In this document: piece after piece, positions 11,467 through 23,639 of the stretch
How positions within the stretch are numbered: position 1 is the first letter of the stretch
How the letters are laid out: each line of letters starts with the position of its first letter
Source: Alligator mississippiensis
Lineage: Eukaryota; Chordata; Crocodylia; Alligatoridae
DNA length: 64,000 nucleotides
Direction: 5' to 3'
Assembly (NCBI RefSeq): GCF_030867095.1
Contig: NC_081835.1
Span: forward strand, 38,795,892-38,859,891
Notes under the pieces: generated by a model
Database searches by the model: none
Told to the model about the DNA's origin: nothing
Seen by the model: the letters and a program-made list of their open reading frames with translations, nothing else
Made by a program: the position numbers and the translations under genes

Positions 11467-12478
11467 ATCAATTATATTAAACTTTGTTTATTTATTTCAA
11501 AATCATGTTTCTGTATGCTGGGGGCATTTCAGTGGAGAATGCAGTAAAATTTAGCATTTAATTACTATAATCTAGAATTTCACAGGCAGCAAAAGAAACT
11601 TTTCTAACTCTGAATAGTTTAAAAGAAGATGTTTCTCTTTGTGGGCATTTGAACCCATCACTTGTTTTTCATTGCCACTCATTGTATTGGCATAAATGAA
11701 AGTTTAATATTAAAATAAAAGTATGTATGGGAAATGGTTGGCTTCTGTAAGAATGAAAAATAGATTAATATAGGATTTGTATTTTAGTAAACCAGTTGGA
11801 GGCCGTGAATTATTCATTTCTTTTCCTCGTTCCTTCCCTCTCTTCCCTCCAAGAGAAAATTTACGATGGGTGTTTATGTAAAAGAAAAAAAAAGCTCTGA
11901 TTTTTTTGGTATCGGTGATCTTTTCAATATATGTATTCGGACCTGGTTAATCCATTCTGGGCTTTTCCTTACATCTGTGTACCCAAAAAGTTTGTGGTAA
12001 CCAGGCTTTTAACATGTATGTACCATCAACTTGCTTATCTGAGGCTTTTTAGTTTTAATAAAAATAGTTTACAAAGTGATTTGGATTAACCAGGTTTGAT
12101 TGTCCTATTAAGACTTGTGTTTTCAAAATTTTATTTCAAGTAGCTCTGTCTCTTGAAAATCCAAATTTGTTATCAAAGTGTTGGTGTGTGTAGGGATCTA
12201 TGCACAGGGGGAATGAGAAGGGTGTGTGTGAAGAATCAGTAGGCAGTATTCCTTAGATTGCCCTGAATGCAGCAGGAAATTCCTAGGCTATAGTGCCAGG
12301 ACAATGATGTTGGAAAATTTTGGCAAACATTGACTCCTGAGGAATATGACCTTGTGAAGGTCAGGGACTGAAAAAATAAATTGGTAAAAGGGAAGGAAGC
12401 AGTAACAACTGACAAAATAAGAATCTGGACTGCAAGCATAAATTGGCAGTCAATCATGCACGTGCACACACACGCACG

Positions 12479-12525
<47 letters not shown>

Positions 12526-13409
12526 CTTCCCAATGTGTGTACACTTATACTGATGAGAATCAGCAGCATGTCTACTTAAATCCTAGGAGCAGGACTAATT
12601 CCGGACTATCTTTTATGCATCTGGCAAGTAAGTTAAATTAGAACACTAAAAATGAGGAAAAACAGCTTTACCTAACATTTAACATCTAGTATTAAATTTC
12701 AGATACTAAAGAAAAAATATGGAAAAAAATATTTTTAAAAGAGACACCTAATTCAGGCTTTAGGTTTCATTGCTATCAAATTTCAAGGACAATTCAAATT
12801 AGATGATCGGAATAACATATAACAATTAGTTTAATGTGCAAAAATGAATAACTCCCAGATCGAGAGAGTAAACTTTACTTCTCAAATCGATGCAACATCC
12901 ATTGGCTTTTTAAACTGACTGTTCACAGCCCAGTACCACAGAGGGGCCTCTACAATCCATTTTAGCAACAAATTTTTTGATCTGAAAGTTGACTCCACAT
13001 ATAATTTTTTTTTTATTATTATTCCTAATTTTTATTTGCTGTCAAATCTAATTAAACAGCCTAATGGTATAATGGTCCCAGCTCATTGCAGGTAACTTTT
13101 AGGAGATTTTCCATGCCAGCTGTCTACCTCAGGATGATTTTTTTGAGAGTTTCAGTAAAAATGAAAGGATTGGTTGGATGGAACAGGGGAGAAAAATCTG
13201 TTACAGCACACTCCTTTCTGGAACTTAAAGATCTCTGAATCTCTGTGTTCCTTCGCTGTCATCAAGTATCTGGCAAAGTCTACGTCTTACTCCCCCCCCC
13301 AGTAGTGCTCCATATAGAGAATTACAACCTATAATTGCACATAAGTGGTTGGTTAGCTGTATTAGCCTGAAGTTGGGCAGGAGGTAGGGTAGGGTATGAC
13401 TAGTTAGAA
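11467..13409. other. AT-rich intergenic sequence
   Basis: It contains only a CA microsatellite at 12457-12522 and AATAAA at 12057-12062. I see no genes or repeats otherwise. Confidence 0.5.
12457..12522 (+). repeat. (CA)n microsatellite with CACGTG interruptions
   Basis: The tract starts with GCACGTGCACACACACGCAC-type sequence and continues as pure CA for about 36 bp. It is a typical polymorphic microsatellite. Confidence 0.9.
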
Positions 13410-13411
13410 CA

Positions 13412-13690
13412 CAGATTCTCAGCCGGAGTAGCTTAAGATCCTTTTAAGGATGTAGCAGGATGCAATTTAATATTAACATTGTTAGGTGTGTGAACATGAT
13501 TCACAAGATAATGCCAGAGATTTCAAATAAGAATCCACAGTGTTAAATATTCTGAACTGTTGTGGTCTTTCTGAGTTCTTTGTAGTAGAAAAATTGCTCT
13601 GTTATTTTCCTGTAGTCAAAAAACAACTGAAAACTAAGAGCTGCCATTTTCCAAGGGGTGTCTTGAGTCTAAAAAGATTAAGAACCACTG
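13412..13690 (+). mobile_element. hAT MITE, 'GGTTCTCAACC' family
   Basis: It begins CAGATTCTCAGCC and ends with AAGATTAAGAACCACTG, whose reverse complement CAGTGGTTCTTAATC is the hAT-type terminus. The interior shares long blocks with copies at 62037-62324, 41251-41509, 37960-38101 and 55306-55440, for example GTGTCTTGAGTCTAAAAAGA. No clean target duplication was found. Confidence 0.7.
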
Positions 13691-15659
13691 AGTTAGAGAC
13701 AAGTTCAGAGAGGCATGAGCTTTTGTCTGATTAAATGGATATCTATGAAAGTTCTTACCTCTGAATCAAATGCCAGCCTGCCCTGCTTCAATCTAAAATT
13801 GGTATCAGTTGTTAAGTTAGCTGAAGTGACAGAGGTCTATGTTGTGTCTCAGGTTTCTAACCGTGCTGATGAACTATGTGGATGTCAATTACACATGCTG
13901 AAATATATCTTTTAAATTTCCTTTTTAAAAACTTTGGCAATTGCACAGAACTGCTCTAAAAACATTAGGAGTTTGACAATCACTCAAAAGTTAGGAAACA
14001 TCAGAATATAAGGGTGTCTATGACCAGAATTTGGTCCCCTCATCTAATATGATAGTGTTTAATTGTATGATTGCATACCTCTTTTTCCACAGGATAGATC
14101 TGCCCTAAAGATGCCTCAGGGTTATGTAATAAAAGGCAACTTTTGTCTGCAGGATCCTCCTCCATTGTCATTAGTAGGATGTGTAGCAAAAGAGTGGAGA
14201 AATAGATTCTTTCTTCCTTTGCCGTGGAGTTCCTGTATGATGCTAAGCAAACCTTCTTTATCTCCTTGCCCAACTTGAGATGCAGTTTGATTTGCAGAAG
14301 TGCTCAGCTTTCACTGATAAAACTGAAATAAAAAGGAGCTGTACTTCGAAAACAGAGTGCTATAAAAATGCTAAGTATTCTGAAAAGTAGGAATTTAGGC
14401 AAATCAAGCTAGGTACCTGAAATTATTGGATCTTTTTTACTTTGATTTTCATGCCTCAGTTCCCTGTTTGTAAAACGGATTAAATCATTTTCTCCAATGG
14501 ATGTTTTGAAAAAAATAAAGAATATGGTACTCAAACTATAGTAATTAGTGCCATAAGAAATTAATTGTATGTTGGGAGCAAGATTTGAATAATGCAGTAA
14601 ATAACACTCCAAACCAGGGCTCAATAATGAGGATAAAAAAATATTGAACAGCTCTAAGAACCATCTAGCTTGAGAGCTTAAATTTACAACTTTAACAGAA
14701 TATTAGGCATAACTTTTAAGCCAGAGTAGTGTCCAGAGAACTTAATTGGCGTAGGAAACGATTTCATAGTAGTAAAGCTTAGCACGTGTTTGAACTCAGT
14801 TCCTATACCAAATAGTCTAACTGCCAAAATTACAAGTCTATTACTCTTACTTCTAAAACTGATGTATTTCTCTCCCAGTTGCTCAGTTGCCGTTGTTTAT
14901 GCTTTTGGTTCCTCTAGCAAACCATTTCCCACCTGAAAACGGACGTAGCCCTGTTTATGGACTGTTTTCCATCTTATAACAAAGCTCTGCCTTTCATCCA
15001 TTCAAATAGTAAATATCTAGATGGTAAATTATTTTTGGCACTGCTTGTTTCTTTAATGAATGAAAAGTATTTCCTTGGAAGAAGGCCCGTTGGAGTTGGT
15101 GAGATATGCCGTATGGGTGTGAACAGGTGTTGCAGTTATCCCTGTGTTTGCCCCAGATCTGAAAAGTTGCAGGATTGTAATAGATCCATTGCCCTTTGCA
15201 TCAGGGCTTATTGGTAGAAGGAACTGCCCAATAGGTACAATAGTACCAGCGATTTTCCAGCACCAAACAAAGCCTCTATTGGGTGGTCAGCTGAGTGGGA
15301 GTGACTAGTAACATCCTTGTGGGAGGGATGTTGGTGGATGTTATTATGAAACTGCTGCCCTGATCTGCAAATCATACCTTTCCCTACCTCCCACAGCTAG
15401 AAAACACTGGCGAATGGATCCACTTGCCTTGCAGACTATACTGTTTCAGCATCATGAGCTTGTGCTCCAAAAAATGCAGAAAAGCCACTACCAGTTCCTT
15501 TTCTGGTTGATGGGCAACTTGCCTTTGGGCAGTCCATGCAGCAACTGAGGAAAGACAACTGATGGGAAAGAAGCTTGTGCTTGTTGGGCACCAGTCATGG
15601 GTACCTGTAGCTATGTCCAGCTCTCCTGTACCAGTATTCGCTACCCCAAAGATGTTAAC
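13691..15659. other. Intergenic sequence, no recognisable gene
   Basis: Mixed-composition DNA. The part from about 15200 may belong to the 5' region of the Harbinger element that follows, but no termini were found. Confidence 0.4.
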
Positions 15660-16560
15660 TGCAGGTCAGGATAATGTGTCTGGGCTGATGTGGGAGCATC
15701 TGCAAGCTGTAGAAGGGCATTTCTGGGCCAGGGAGGGAGGCAACCAGTGAGAGTGAATCATTGTGGTCAACTGGGATAGCGAGCGGTGGCAGATAAACTT
15801 CCGCATATCATAGGGCACCTTTGTGGAGACTTGCACTGAGCTGGGCCCCTGCCTCCAGTGGCAAACTGCCTAAATGAGGGTTGCCCTTATCTGTTGAGCG
15901 GTGTGTCACTATTGTGATTTGGAAGCTTGCTACCCCAAACAACCTCCAGTCTGTGGCAAACCATTTTGATATTGGCAAGTCCACAGTGGGACAGGTAGTA
16001 CTTTAACTGGGAGGTGGGTGATGGCCCAGATCATATACTAGCCAAACCACAGGAAGTCATGGACAGATTTGCCAACTTGGGGTTCTCCAACTGCATCAGA
16101 GCTATTGATCTCACACACATTTTCCCTGGTGCACTGTGGCCACAACCTTATCAACTATAAGGGATATTTCTTGCTCATAATGCAGGCAGTTGTGGGCCAC
16201 CATGACTGTTTCATGCACATAAATACCGTCTGTTTGGTTAGGGTGTATGATGCAAGATATTTAGAAGCTCCATTCTCCCAGTATTGAATCTCTTAGCATG
16301 CCTGACATTGAGATGGAGGGAGTGACTGTACCCCTGCTGGTATTTGGGGAACTTTTGCCTATCCAGCCATGGCTGATGAAGCTATTTGCAGGCCACCTGG
16401 ATACGTATAAGGAGCTGTGTAACTACTAGCTCAGCAGTTACCGATGGCTGTGGAGTATGTTTGGGCACCTCGAGGATTGCTGGAGGTTCCTGAAGATGCT
16501 CCGGATGTGAATGATCACAGTGTACCTCACTTTGTGTTCTTCACCTGTGTCCTATGAATC
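15660..16560 (+). pseudogene. PIF/Harbinger transposase, decayed
   Basis: Conceptual reading across several frames and stops shows a HARBI1-type DDE nuclease. In order: SERWQINFRIS and TFVETCTELG (helical N-terminal part); KPF-YWQVHSGTGS, equivalent to the FGVGKST region; FSNCIRAIDLTHIFPGALW (first catalytic Asp in AID-THI); GYFLLIMQAVVGHHDCFMHI and RVYDARYLEAP (second Asp region); LLVFGELLPIQPWLMKLF; and YRWLWSMFGHLEDCWRFLKM (third acidic residue lost or obscured). Multiple stops and frame changes make it non-functional. It is a plain DNA-transposon relic in the PBRM1-SMIM4 intergenic space; the element's termini are not identified. Confidence 0.75.
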
Positions 16561-17316
16561 GGTAAGGGCAAGGTGGAGTGACCCCCAACACCTATGGGCA
16601 CCATGCTCACAGATTGTCAAAAAGAGGCCAATCGATTGGCAGCATGTGACATACTAGCAGGCCACTTTGTCAGACTCTGGGACAAGGCTCAGTCTGGTGG
16701 CATGTAGAGAAATCTCCTTTAATGCCTGATTTAAACATGGGCAACCTAACTTGTGCTCTCCTGGTCATTTCAATTGCTGGCTAGAGGCTTTGCAGGAAGA
16801 CAGTGGGCATGGAGTCATGTTATGGCTGTGGGTTCTGGGTGGCTACCAGCTGCTGAGCTAACCTCCCAGGTGTGGGAAAGGGAGGAAAGGAAGAGCCTGA
16901 GCAAGTGAGCTACTCTACTGCTGTTTTGGTAATCGCCAGGTGCTGTGCCAGCCTCCCAGGTGAGGAGTCAGGGGGAGGGAGTGAGAGCTTGTCCCAGGGG
17001 AGGCAAGCCACTCCTACAGAAACTAGTTCCCCTCTCCCTCCTGATCAATGCTTTTTGTTCTCATGAGTGCGTGTGTCAAGCAGCTGGTGGTCTGGCCCTG
17101 TACATGCATGTTTGACCATTAGACAGCAGACAGATATTCTATTAAACAGCACAACAGAAAATTCCAAAGGCACCAAAAGCAGACTGAATACATCCAAAAA
17201 CCAGGCACAGCTGAAAAAAACAGCAACCTTCCCCCCCACCCTACAACACACCCAAAAAAGCCAGGTCTCAAAAACTTCCCAAGATCTGAGCACCCATTAC
17301 TGTTGTGACATACGCA
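16561..17316. other. Sequence between Harbinger relic and CR1
   Basis: Probably the 3' part of the Harbinger element or its flank; it shows no coding similarity. The CR1 begins abruptly at about 17317. Confidence 0.35.
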
Positions 17317-18772
17317 CTCATGGTGCTCAGGCAATGTGCCGGAGGACTGGAAAGGGGCCAATGTGGTCCCCATCTTCAAAAAAGGGAGGAAGGAGGACCT
17401 AGGAAACTATAGGCCCGTGAGTCTTACCTCAGTCCTGGGGAAGCTTTTCGAAAGAATTATCCTGGCACGTGTCCAGGAAGGGCCAGCAGGGGAGGTTATG
17501 CTCAGGGGCAACCAGCATGGGTTCATTAGGGGCAGGTCTTGTCAAACCAACCTGGAGGCCTTCTATGACCAGTTCACCAAGTCCTTGGATGCAGGTGTTG
17601 CAGTGGATATAGTCTTTCTGGACTTCAGGAAGGCCTTTGACATGGTCTCTCACCCCATTCTCAGTAAGAAACTAGGAGACAGTGTCGATGCCTACACGGT
17701 CAGATGGGTCACTAACTGGCTGGAGGGCCACACCCAGAGAGTGGTGGTGGACGGGTCTTATTCGACCTGGAGGGATGCAGGCAGTGGGGTTCCCCAGAGC
17801 TCGGTCCTCGGGCCCGCACTATTCAACATCTTCATCAGTGACTTGGGCGAAGGGGTAGAAAGCACCCTGTTCAAATTTGCAGATGACACTAAGATGTGGG
17901 GTGAAGTTCCTTCCTACTAGCGTACCCACAGGCTGCAAGCGGATCTAGATAGGTTACAGGGGTGGGCCAATGAGAACAGGATGGTGTTCAACACTGACAA
18001 GTGCAGGGTAATGTACCTGGGGAGGAAGAACTAGCGGCATACCTACAGGCTGGGGAACTCCCTTCTCACTGTGTCGAGACAAAAGGATCTTGGAATCATC
18101 ATTGATACCACAATGAACATGGGCCGACAAAGTGGGGACGCGGTCAGGAAGGCTAACCATACTTTGTCGTGCATCCACAGATGCATCTCAAGCAGGTCCA
18201 AGGAGATGATCCTCCCCCTCTATGCAACACTGGTCAGGCCGCAGCTGGAGTACTGTGTCCAGTTCTGGGTGCCGCACTTCAGGAGGGATGTGGCCAATAT
18301 GGAGAGGGTCTAAAGGAGGGCCACACGCATGATCAGGGGTCAGCAGGGCAGGCCCTGCGAAGAGAGGCTGAGGGACCTGAACCGGTTCAGCCTCCAAAAG
18401 AGAAGGCTGAGAGGGGATCTAGTGACAGTCTACAAACTAGTCAAGGGGGACCAGCAGGCATTGGGAGAGTCCCTGTTCCCCCAAGCACTCCCGGGAGTTA
18501 CAAGAAACAACGGACACAAGCTAGCGGAGGGTAGTTTCAGGCTAGACATTAGGAGGCACTATTTCACTGTCAGGGCAGCTAGGACCTGGAACCAACTTCC
18601 AAAAGAAGTAGGGCTGGCTCCTACCCTGGGGGTCTTTAAAAAAAGGCTGGACGAACATCTGTCTGGGGTCGTTTGAGCCCAGTACTCTTTCCTGCCATGG
18701 CAGGGGGTCAGACTAGATGATCTCCTCAGGTCCCTTCCTACCCTACCAACTATGAAGCTATGAAACTATTAA
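17317..18772 (+). mobile_element. CR1 LINE, 5'-truncated, RT domain to 3' end
   Basis: It starts inside ORF2 just before [19 protein letters not shown], runs through the RT core ([68 protein letters not shown]) and the C-terminal region [20 protein letters not shown], and ends with ACTATGAAGCTATGAAACTA. The frame is broken several times (TAG after the FADD box and others). This subfamily is older than the copies at 29.9 and 41.8 kb. It appears to be inserted in or beside the Harbinger relic. Confidence 0.93.
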
Positions 18773-20880
18773 TGTAAGCACTGTATAAGTCCAGCATAGC
18801 CAACCACCTCTGCTGGATGTCAGTTCTAGCTACAGAGTTGTCATGGCTGACAGCTGTGGGGTGCTGAGTTCTGCCTCAGTCACAGGGCAGCTCTGTGTGA
18901 GTGTGAAGCCAGGTGGCAGCATGTGTCCCCAGGAGCTCATGCCAGTCTGGCTGGACCATTACACTGGGAAGTAATTCAGAGTGCTTAGGATGCTTTTTGT
19001 CTGCAGTGTCAGTAGAGATAGGAGGTGATCCATGGTCTCACGTTCAACCATCATAGACTCTATCCATGCCTCTGTTGCCCAATCAGAGGCCTGGGCCACT
19101 GCATGCTGCCTGGCATGCCATATAATACAGCTCTAGGACTGCCTGATCCTGTGCTTGACCATCACCATGCGTTGAAGGTGGTATAGCCACTCTCCCCACC
19201 CCCCTTCCCTGTGGACTGTTATCTGGTATTGAGGAGTTATGACTGCCATTTTTAAATGTCTAGCCTGACAGGAGAGTATAGCAAAAAGGAGTTAATTGTT
19301 TTGCTCACGGCTGTCCTAATAGCATGAAGAACTTACCAACCAAAGTTGCAGCTTGCAAGGCCATCCAGCCATCATGGAGGCTCATTTGACCCACAATCAA
19401 CTTGTAAGTTCGCTCGACCCTCTGCTTTTCTTGCACTCAGTAAAATGGATGGAAGGGAAAGGGAAGGCTAGGCAAGCATGATCATACATTGCGGGGTTAC
19501 AGTAAGGGCCTGAAGTTCCATGGGTCCCTGAAGACTGGACTACTCCTTTGAGGCAAATGGAATATGGTGTTGGCATGTAATCTGCTCTTATGGGCTGTCA
19601 TAAATATTGGTCAGTGTTGGGACCCCTAACAGTCCTGTCAATAACCACAGGATGCCTCCGCCCTGCTCAATATGACCCCAGTCCAGTTGACCCCACTACA
19701 AAGGCAGGCACTGTTGATTGCCATGCAAGGTAGCCCAATGGTCTTTGCTGTACGTTTACTGCAAGATATGGTGGTCCTAGATGACACTGACTTGTGAAAA
19801 GAGAGAGCATGTTACAAAGGCTCTGAAGATCATAGGGCCCTGCCATAGAATGTCAGGGAGTGTCTGATGGTGTACCTGGTCACTATCACTACCTATATCA
19901 GTGCGACTAGGAGGCAGTCAAGATGGTTGTAGATTTATCTCTAGCTTAAAGAAAAGCTGTTCACTGGCACAAGTATCTGAAAGGTTGACTCTGCACTGAT
20001 CAAAATGCACAGGTTGAAAATACAATGGATGGAGTTCCCCCTTTGTCCTCTTCCCCCACCCTCCTGTATGGATGCTGGCACCCCAGAAATCTGAATATAG
20101 ACACTGCAGCTCTGAAAGAGTCCATGACAGTACAGCTATGGTGGATGTAATGATTGGGGTAACTTTGAATGAATTCTGGGGTGAGGAATTATGTCCTTCC
20201 TCCCACTTCTTGGGAGCTGATGCCAAGAGACACAGGTTACCAACTAGTAGGACTGGGGCCAGCTGGAGCTTTGGGAAGCACCCCCAAACATACAAATTGT
20301 CCTTGCTGCATTTTCAGGACCATGGGCACTTTAAGTGACTTGGCAGAGAGGAGGAATTGAGCAACTGGTGAGGGTTGCACTGAGCAAGCAGCTGCACTGA
20401 CAATCTAAAAGTCACTCCCTTTCTTATTTCCTTGCTCACATGCTTGCCATGCATTGCTTAGCAAGTCCCATTATCTTTTCCTAAAGGCTTGTTTGCATGG
20501 GAGTGAAAGCTACTGCATCAGGTCCCTGATGGTACCTTGCACTTGGAGTGGCTTTAGGAAGATGGATGGATGAAGGCAGGTGGATGGACAGATGGACCTG
20601 TGCTTGACAAGAAAAAGGTGTCTGGATCCAAGGATGCCCCTCATGGACTGATGTCTCAGTGGATGAATTTCATTGTTTGGGAAGGTGCAGGCTCCAATGC
20701 TAACCTCAAGAGGGCGGTAAGCAAAGAATGGCAAGTCACCATGTAGGGCAATGTCCTCTCACCTTTGGGCAATAGACAATGGCTGCACTGAGTTTAAGAG
20801 AGCTGGGACTAGGGCAGAAGTGGTGCATTTTCGGATACCTGAAGGACTGACTGAGTCATTTGTCTCAGAACATTGTTCTG
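18773..20880. other. Intergenic, possibly the rest of the Harbinger element
   Basis: Two kilobases of moderately GC-rich DNA without clear coding similarity. On the minus strand a short stretch near 18980-19120 (WIESMMVERETMDHLLSLL) has the flavour of a Harbinger Myb-like ORF C-terminus, but this is too weak to call. An imperfect GGATGGAT-type repeat lies near 20560-20595. Confidence 0.3.
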
Positions 20881-21035
20881 TGACAACCATTATGAGGGTA
20901 GTTAAAACAATGGAACAGATTTCCTACAGAGGTCCTGGAATTTTTCATCTTGGAAGTTTAAAAGCAGGTTAAACAAATACTTGCCTGAAATGAATGAAAC
21001 ATGGATGACCAGGGGGTGGCACTAGATCAGTGGTC
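20880..21035 (+). mobile_element. Very old CR1-like LINE 3' fragment
   Basis: The sequence reads VVKTMEQISYRGPGIFHLGS then LKAG-TNTCL, recognisable as the diverged WNSLP-REVVESPSLEVFK-GLDKHL terminus of a CR1/L3-type ORF2 with stops. No tandem-repeat tail remains. Confidence 0.5.
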
Positions 21036-21744
21036 TTGCCTTAAGAACCAGGGGGAAACTGGTTCTCCTCCCAAACAGAGCACAAACAGCAGGGTTGATA
21101 TTGACTTAAAGTATGCTTCAGTTTTCTCCAAACGGTAACTTATTTATTTTCTCCAAAGGAGAGTCCATTTAATTATTTAATAAATCAGTTTTATTGAGCA
21201 TTATAAAGTATTAACTACAAGCATGCGTATAGATATAATTTAGCAGGCAAATAATTGTATATTACCAGTCCTAGTAACACACTTCTCAAGATCTGGCCAT
21301 ACATTTCAGAGCAGGCTAGTTCCTTGAAGGAAGATCAGATGTTTTCAGTTCTCAAGCATCATTAGGGTGAAGGGAAGAGGATGAGTCTTCCTTTTGTTCA
21401 AGTAGTAATATTTATAGTCCTTTAGTCACGTAGCTACCAATTAAGCAAGTTTCTGTTTTTCATCAATACACTGAGTTATGTCTTTATTTTATCAGTTTTT
21501 TCCCCTTTCTTGGTACCAGGAGTTTTCTGCTCCAGATATGGGTGGAATGCAACATAACAAGCCCTTTTATCTGACTTTTTTTGCAGAAAAACAAGTTACA
21601 CCAGAACTCTCTCTGGAGAAAAACAGGTTACACAATTGCGTAACCTGTGTGCATATGCTAACTCCATGACTTATGTCAAGGCTGGTGATGACTGTAAAAC
21701 TCAAGCTAAGCTGGGCCTACTTACAAAAGTTAAAATACAAAATA
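21036..21744. other. AT-rich intergenic sequence
   Basis: Nothing identifiable apart from short repeated words (ACAAGTTACACCAG and CAGGTTACACAA at about 21592-21637). Confidence 0.4.
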
Positions 21745-22116
21745 CAGCATGTTTATAAAGTCCTTGTGCAACTTTAAACTTTAATACAGATGATACATGA
21801 TAGAAGCAAGCTGTAAATGGTAATTGAAAATATACTTCATTCAGTTTAACACAAGACAGCTCAAATTTCTAGACTTCAACATAACCACCATCTTTCGTGA
21901 TACATAGTACAATCACACTTTCCAACTCATAGAAAACATTTTCCAGTTGCTGCTGAGTGATTTAATGAATTGTATTTGTGATCATTACCCTATGCATAGC
22001 TTACACTATGCTAAAAAACTTAGTGAATTATTCTTTCAAATACCATTGACAGTTTGCTTCTATCATAAGTACATCCAAAGTTATTAAAGTTGTACAAGGA
22101 CTTTATAAACGCCCTA
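21745..22116. mobile_element. Tc1/mariner-like MITE, about 370 bp
   Basis: The left end GCATGTTTATAAAGTCCTTG and the reverse complement of the right end GGCGTTTATAAAGTCCTTG form a terminal inverted repeat that continues, with mismatches, to about 60 bp (CAACTTTAA, GATAGAAGCAA). The sub-terminal ACATAACCACCATCTTTCGT resembles the ends of mariner-type elements. No transposase frame remains. Confidence 0.5.
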
Positions 22117-22545
22117 CACTGATGACAATTGCATATAGTGCAAGACAATATGAGTTCATGGCTAGGCTGTCCGAGAAGAAAAAATGAGGTATCACTTCCA
22201 GCTTATTTTACTATATTCATGATGTTTTTAAGCAGGCTCCTGGTTGCCTGGTATGTAGCTGTGTAAAATGTCTAGCCTTGATTAATTAGTTTGGTAAATA
22301 TTTATTTTACAATTAACTTATGTTTATGTGAAGGGACAGTCATTCTCCATATGTGATAGATGTTTCCTTCTGATTTACTCGTTTTGCCTTAGTGGTTCCT
22401 TTAATCTTCTAAGAATGACTCCTTAAAAACCTTGTTTTTCCTGGTTATTAATCAATTTCTTGATACGTTCCAAACTTAGTAGAAATGGATATCTTATTGT
22501 CACTGAGGAAGGTAATTCATTCAAATTGGGACTTTCTGATAACCA

Positions 22546-23638
22546 AGGATCCTGGTTTTCTCTGTCACAGGGCACTAAGGTGTGCCTGCTCCTTTAAGGG
22601 AAGAAACTGCCTAGAGAGGGGGCCCTAGGACCCAGGCAGCACCCCCACAGGTGCAGGTTGCCGTGGCAGCAGGCTAATGAGGGAATTAGCCTGCACCTGG
22701 TCAGCTGACCGGAAGAAGGTGGGGCCCTGGGTGCACATAAGCCCCAGAGCTGGAACTGGAGGCAGTTAGTGCTCTGGCAGCAGCCAGGGGGGAAGGAGTT
22801 CATGCAGAAAAGCTCTGCAGAGATGCTGGGTTGCCTGTTCTGCTGCTGATAAGACTAATGGGCTCTAGGAGCTCCTAAAGTACCTGGGGATGGGAGGCAC
22901 ACATTGCTGAGGGAGACACTGGTCCTCTTAAAGGTACAGAGTGTGGCCTCCAGTGTCATTGTTATTGGTATTGTTAGGTTGTAGCCCAGGGGCTCATGTT
23001 TATGTTGTTTAATCTGGTGGACTGGGGTGAGGCTATTGGGGAGGAGGAGACCTTATTGGGGCACACTACCATGTACAGCCCCAGTGCTAGGGGCACAGCA
23101 ACAGAGAGCCAGGGGCCTAGTGATAACAGAAAGCTGAATTAGGCCAAGACCGCACTACAGGGACATGAGGCCTGGGGCATGGTAAAGGGATGGTTTTGGA
23201 GCCATGCATCTAGTCCATAAGGTTTGGGGTGTCCCACGAGGCACCTATTTAGAGCAGGACCCAGCAAAGGGTCTAAGAACCCACAAGGTTTAGTGGGGTC
23301 CATCAAGACCATGACTGCGCAGCAATTTAAGGGCAGCCTCCCTGTCTGTTCAATTGAAACCAACAAGACATGCCAGGCAAGACTAGAAGGTGCCTGCAGG
23401 GTGAAACTGGCATGGTCATAGAGCCTTAGGGGGATCACAGCCATCCCTGGGGATCCCACACAGTGACACTCTGATTTAAAAACAAACAAACAAACAAACA
23501 AAAAACAACAACAAAATTCCCAATATAACTTAAAATGACATGGTGACATTTCATTTTAATCATGGAAAAATGTGGATTTTGGGTTACTTTTTAAATCTGA
23601 AAATTAGGGATTCTTTTTAAGCAGAGAAAACCAGGATT
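22546..23638. mobile_element. Candidate DNA transposon with GGATCCTGGTTTTCTCTG termini
   Basis: The left end AAGGATCCTGGTTTTCTCTG and the reverse complement of the right end GAATCCTGGTTTTCTCTGC form an inverted repeat. Similar termini occur at 28738 and 34249. No exact 8-bp duplication is visible, partly because a CR1 abuts the right end. An AAAC tetranucleotide run lies at 23480-23510. Confidence 0.4.
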
Positions 23639-23639
23639 C

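Noticed and set aside
20072-20338. 88-codon + strand open frame
   Set aside because: No similarity recognised; it lies in possibly Harbinger-derived DNA and overlaps another open frame on the opposite strand.
22565-23160. Possible LTR beginning TGTCACAGGGCAC
   Set aside because: No polyadenylation signal, end or duplication could be placed; kept as part of the candidate transposon at 22546-23638.
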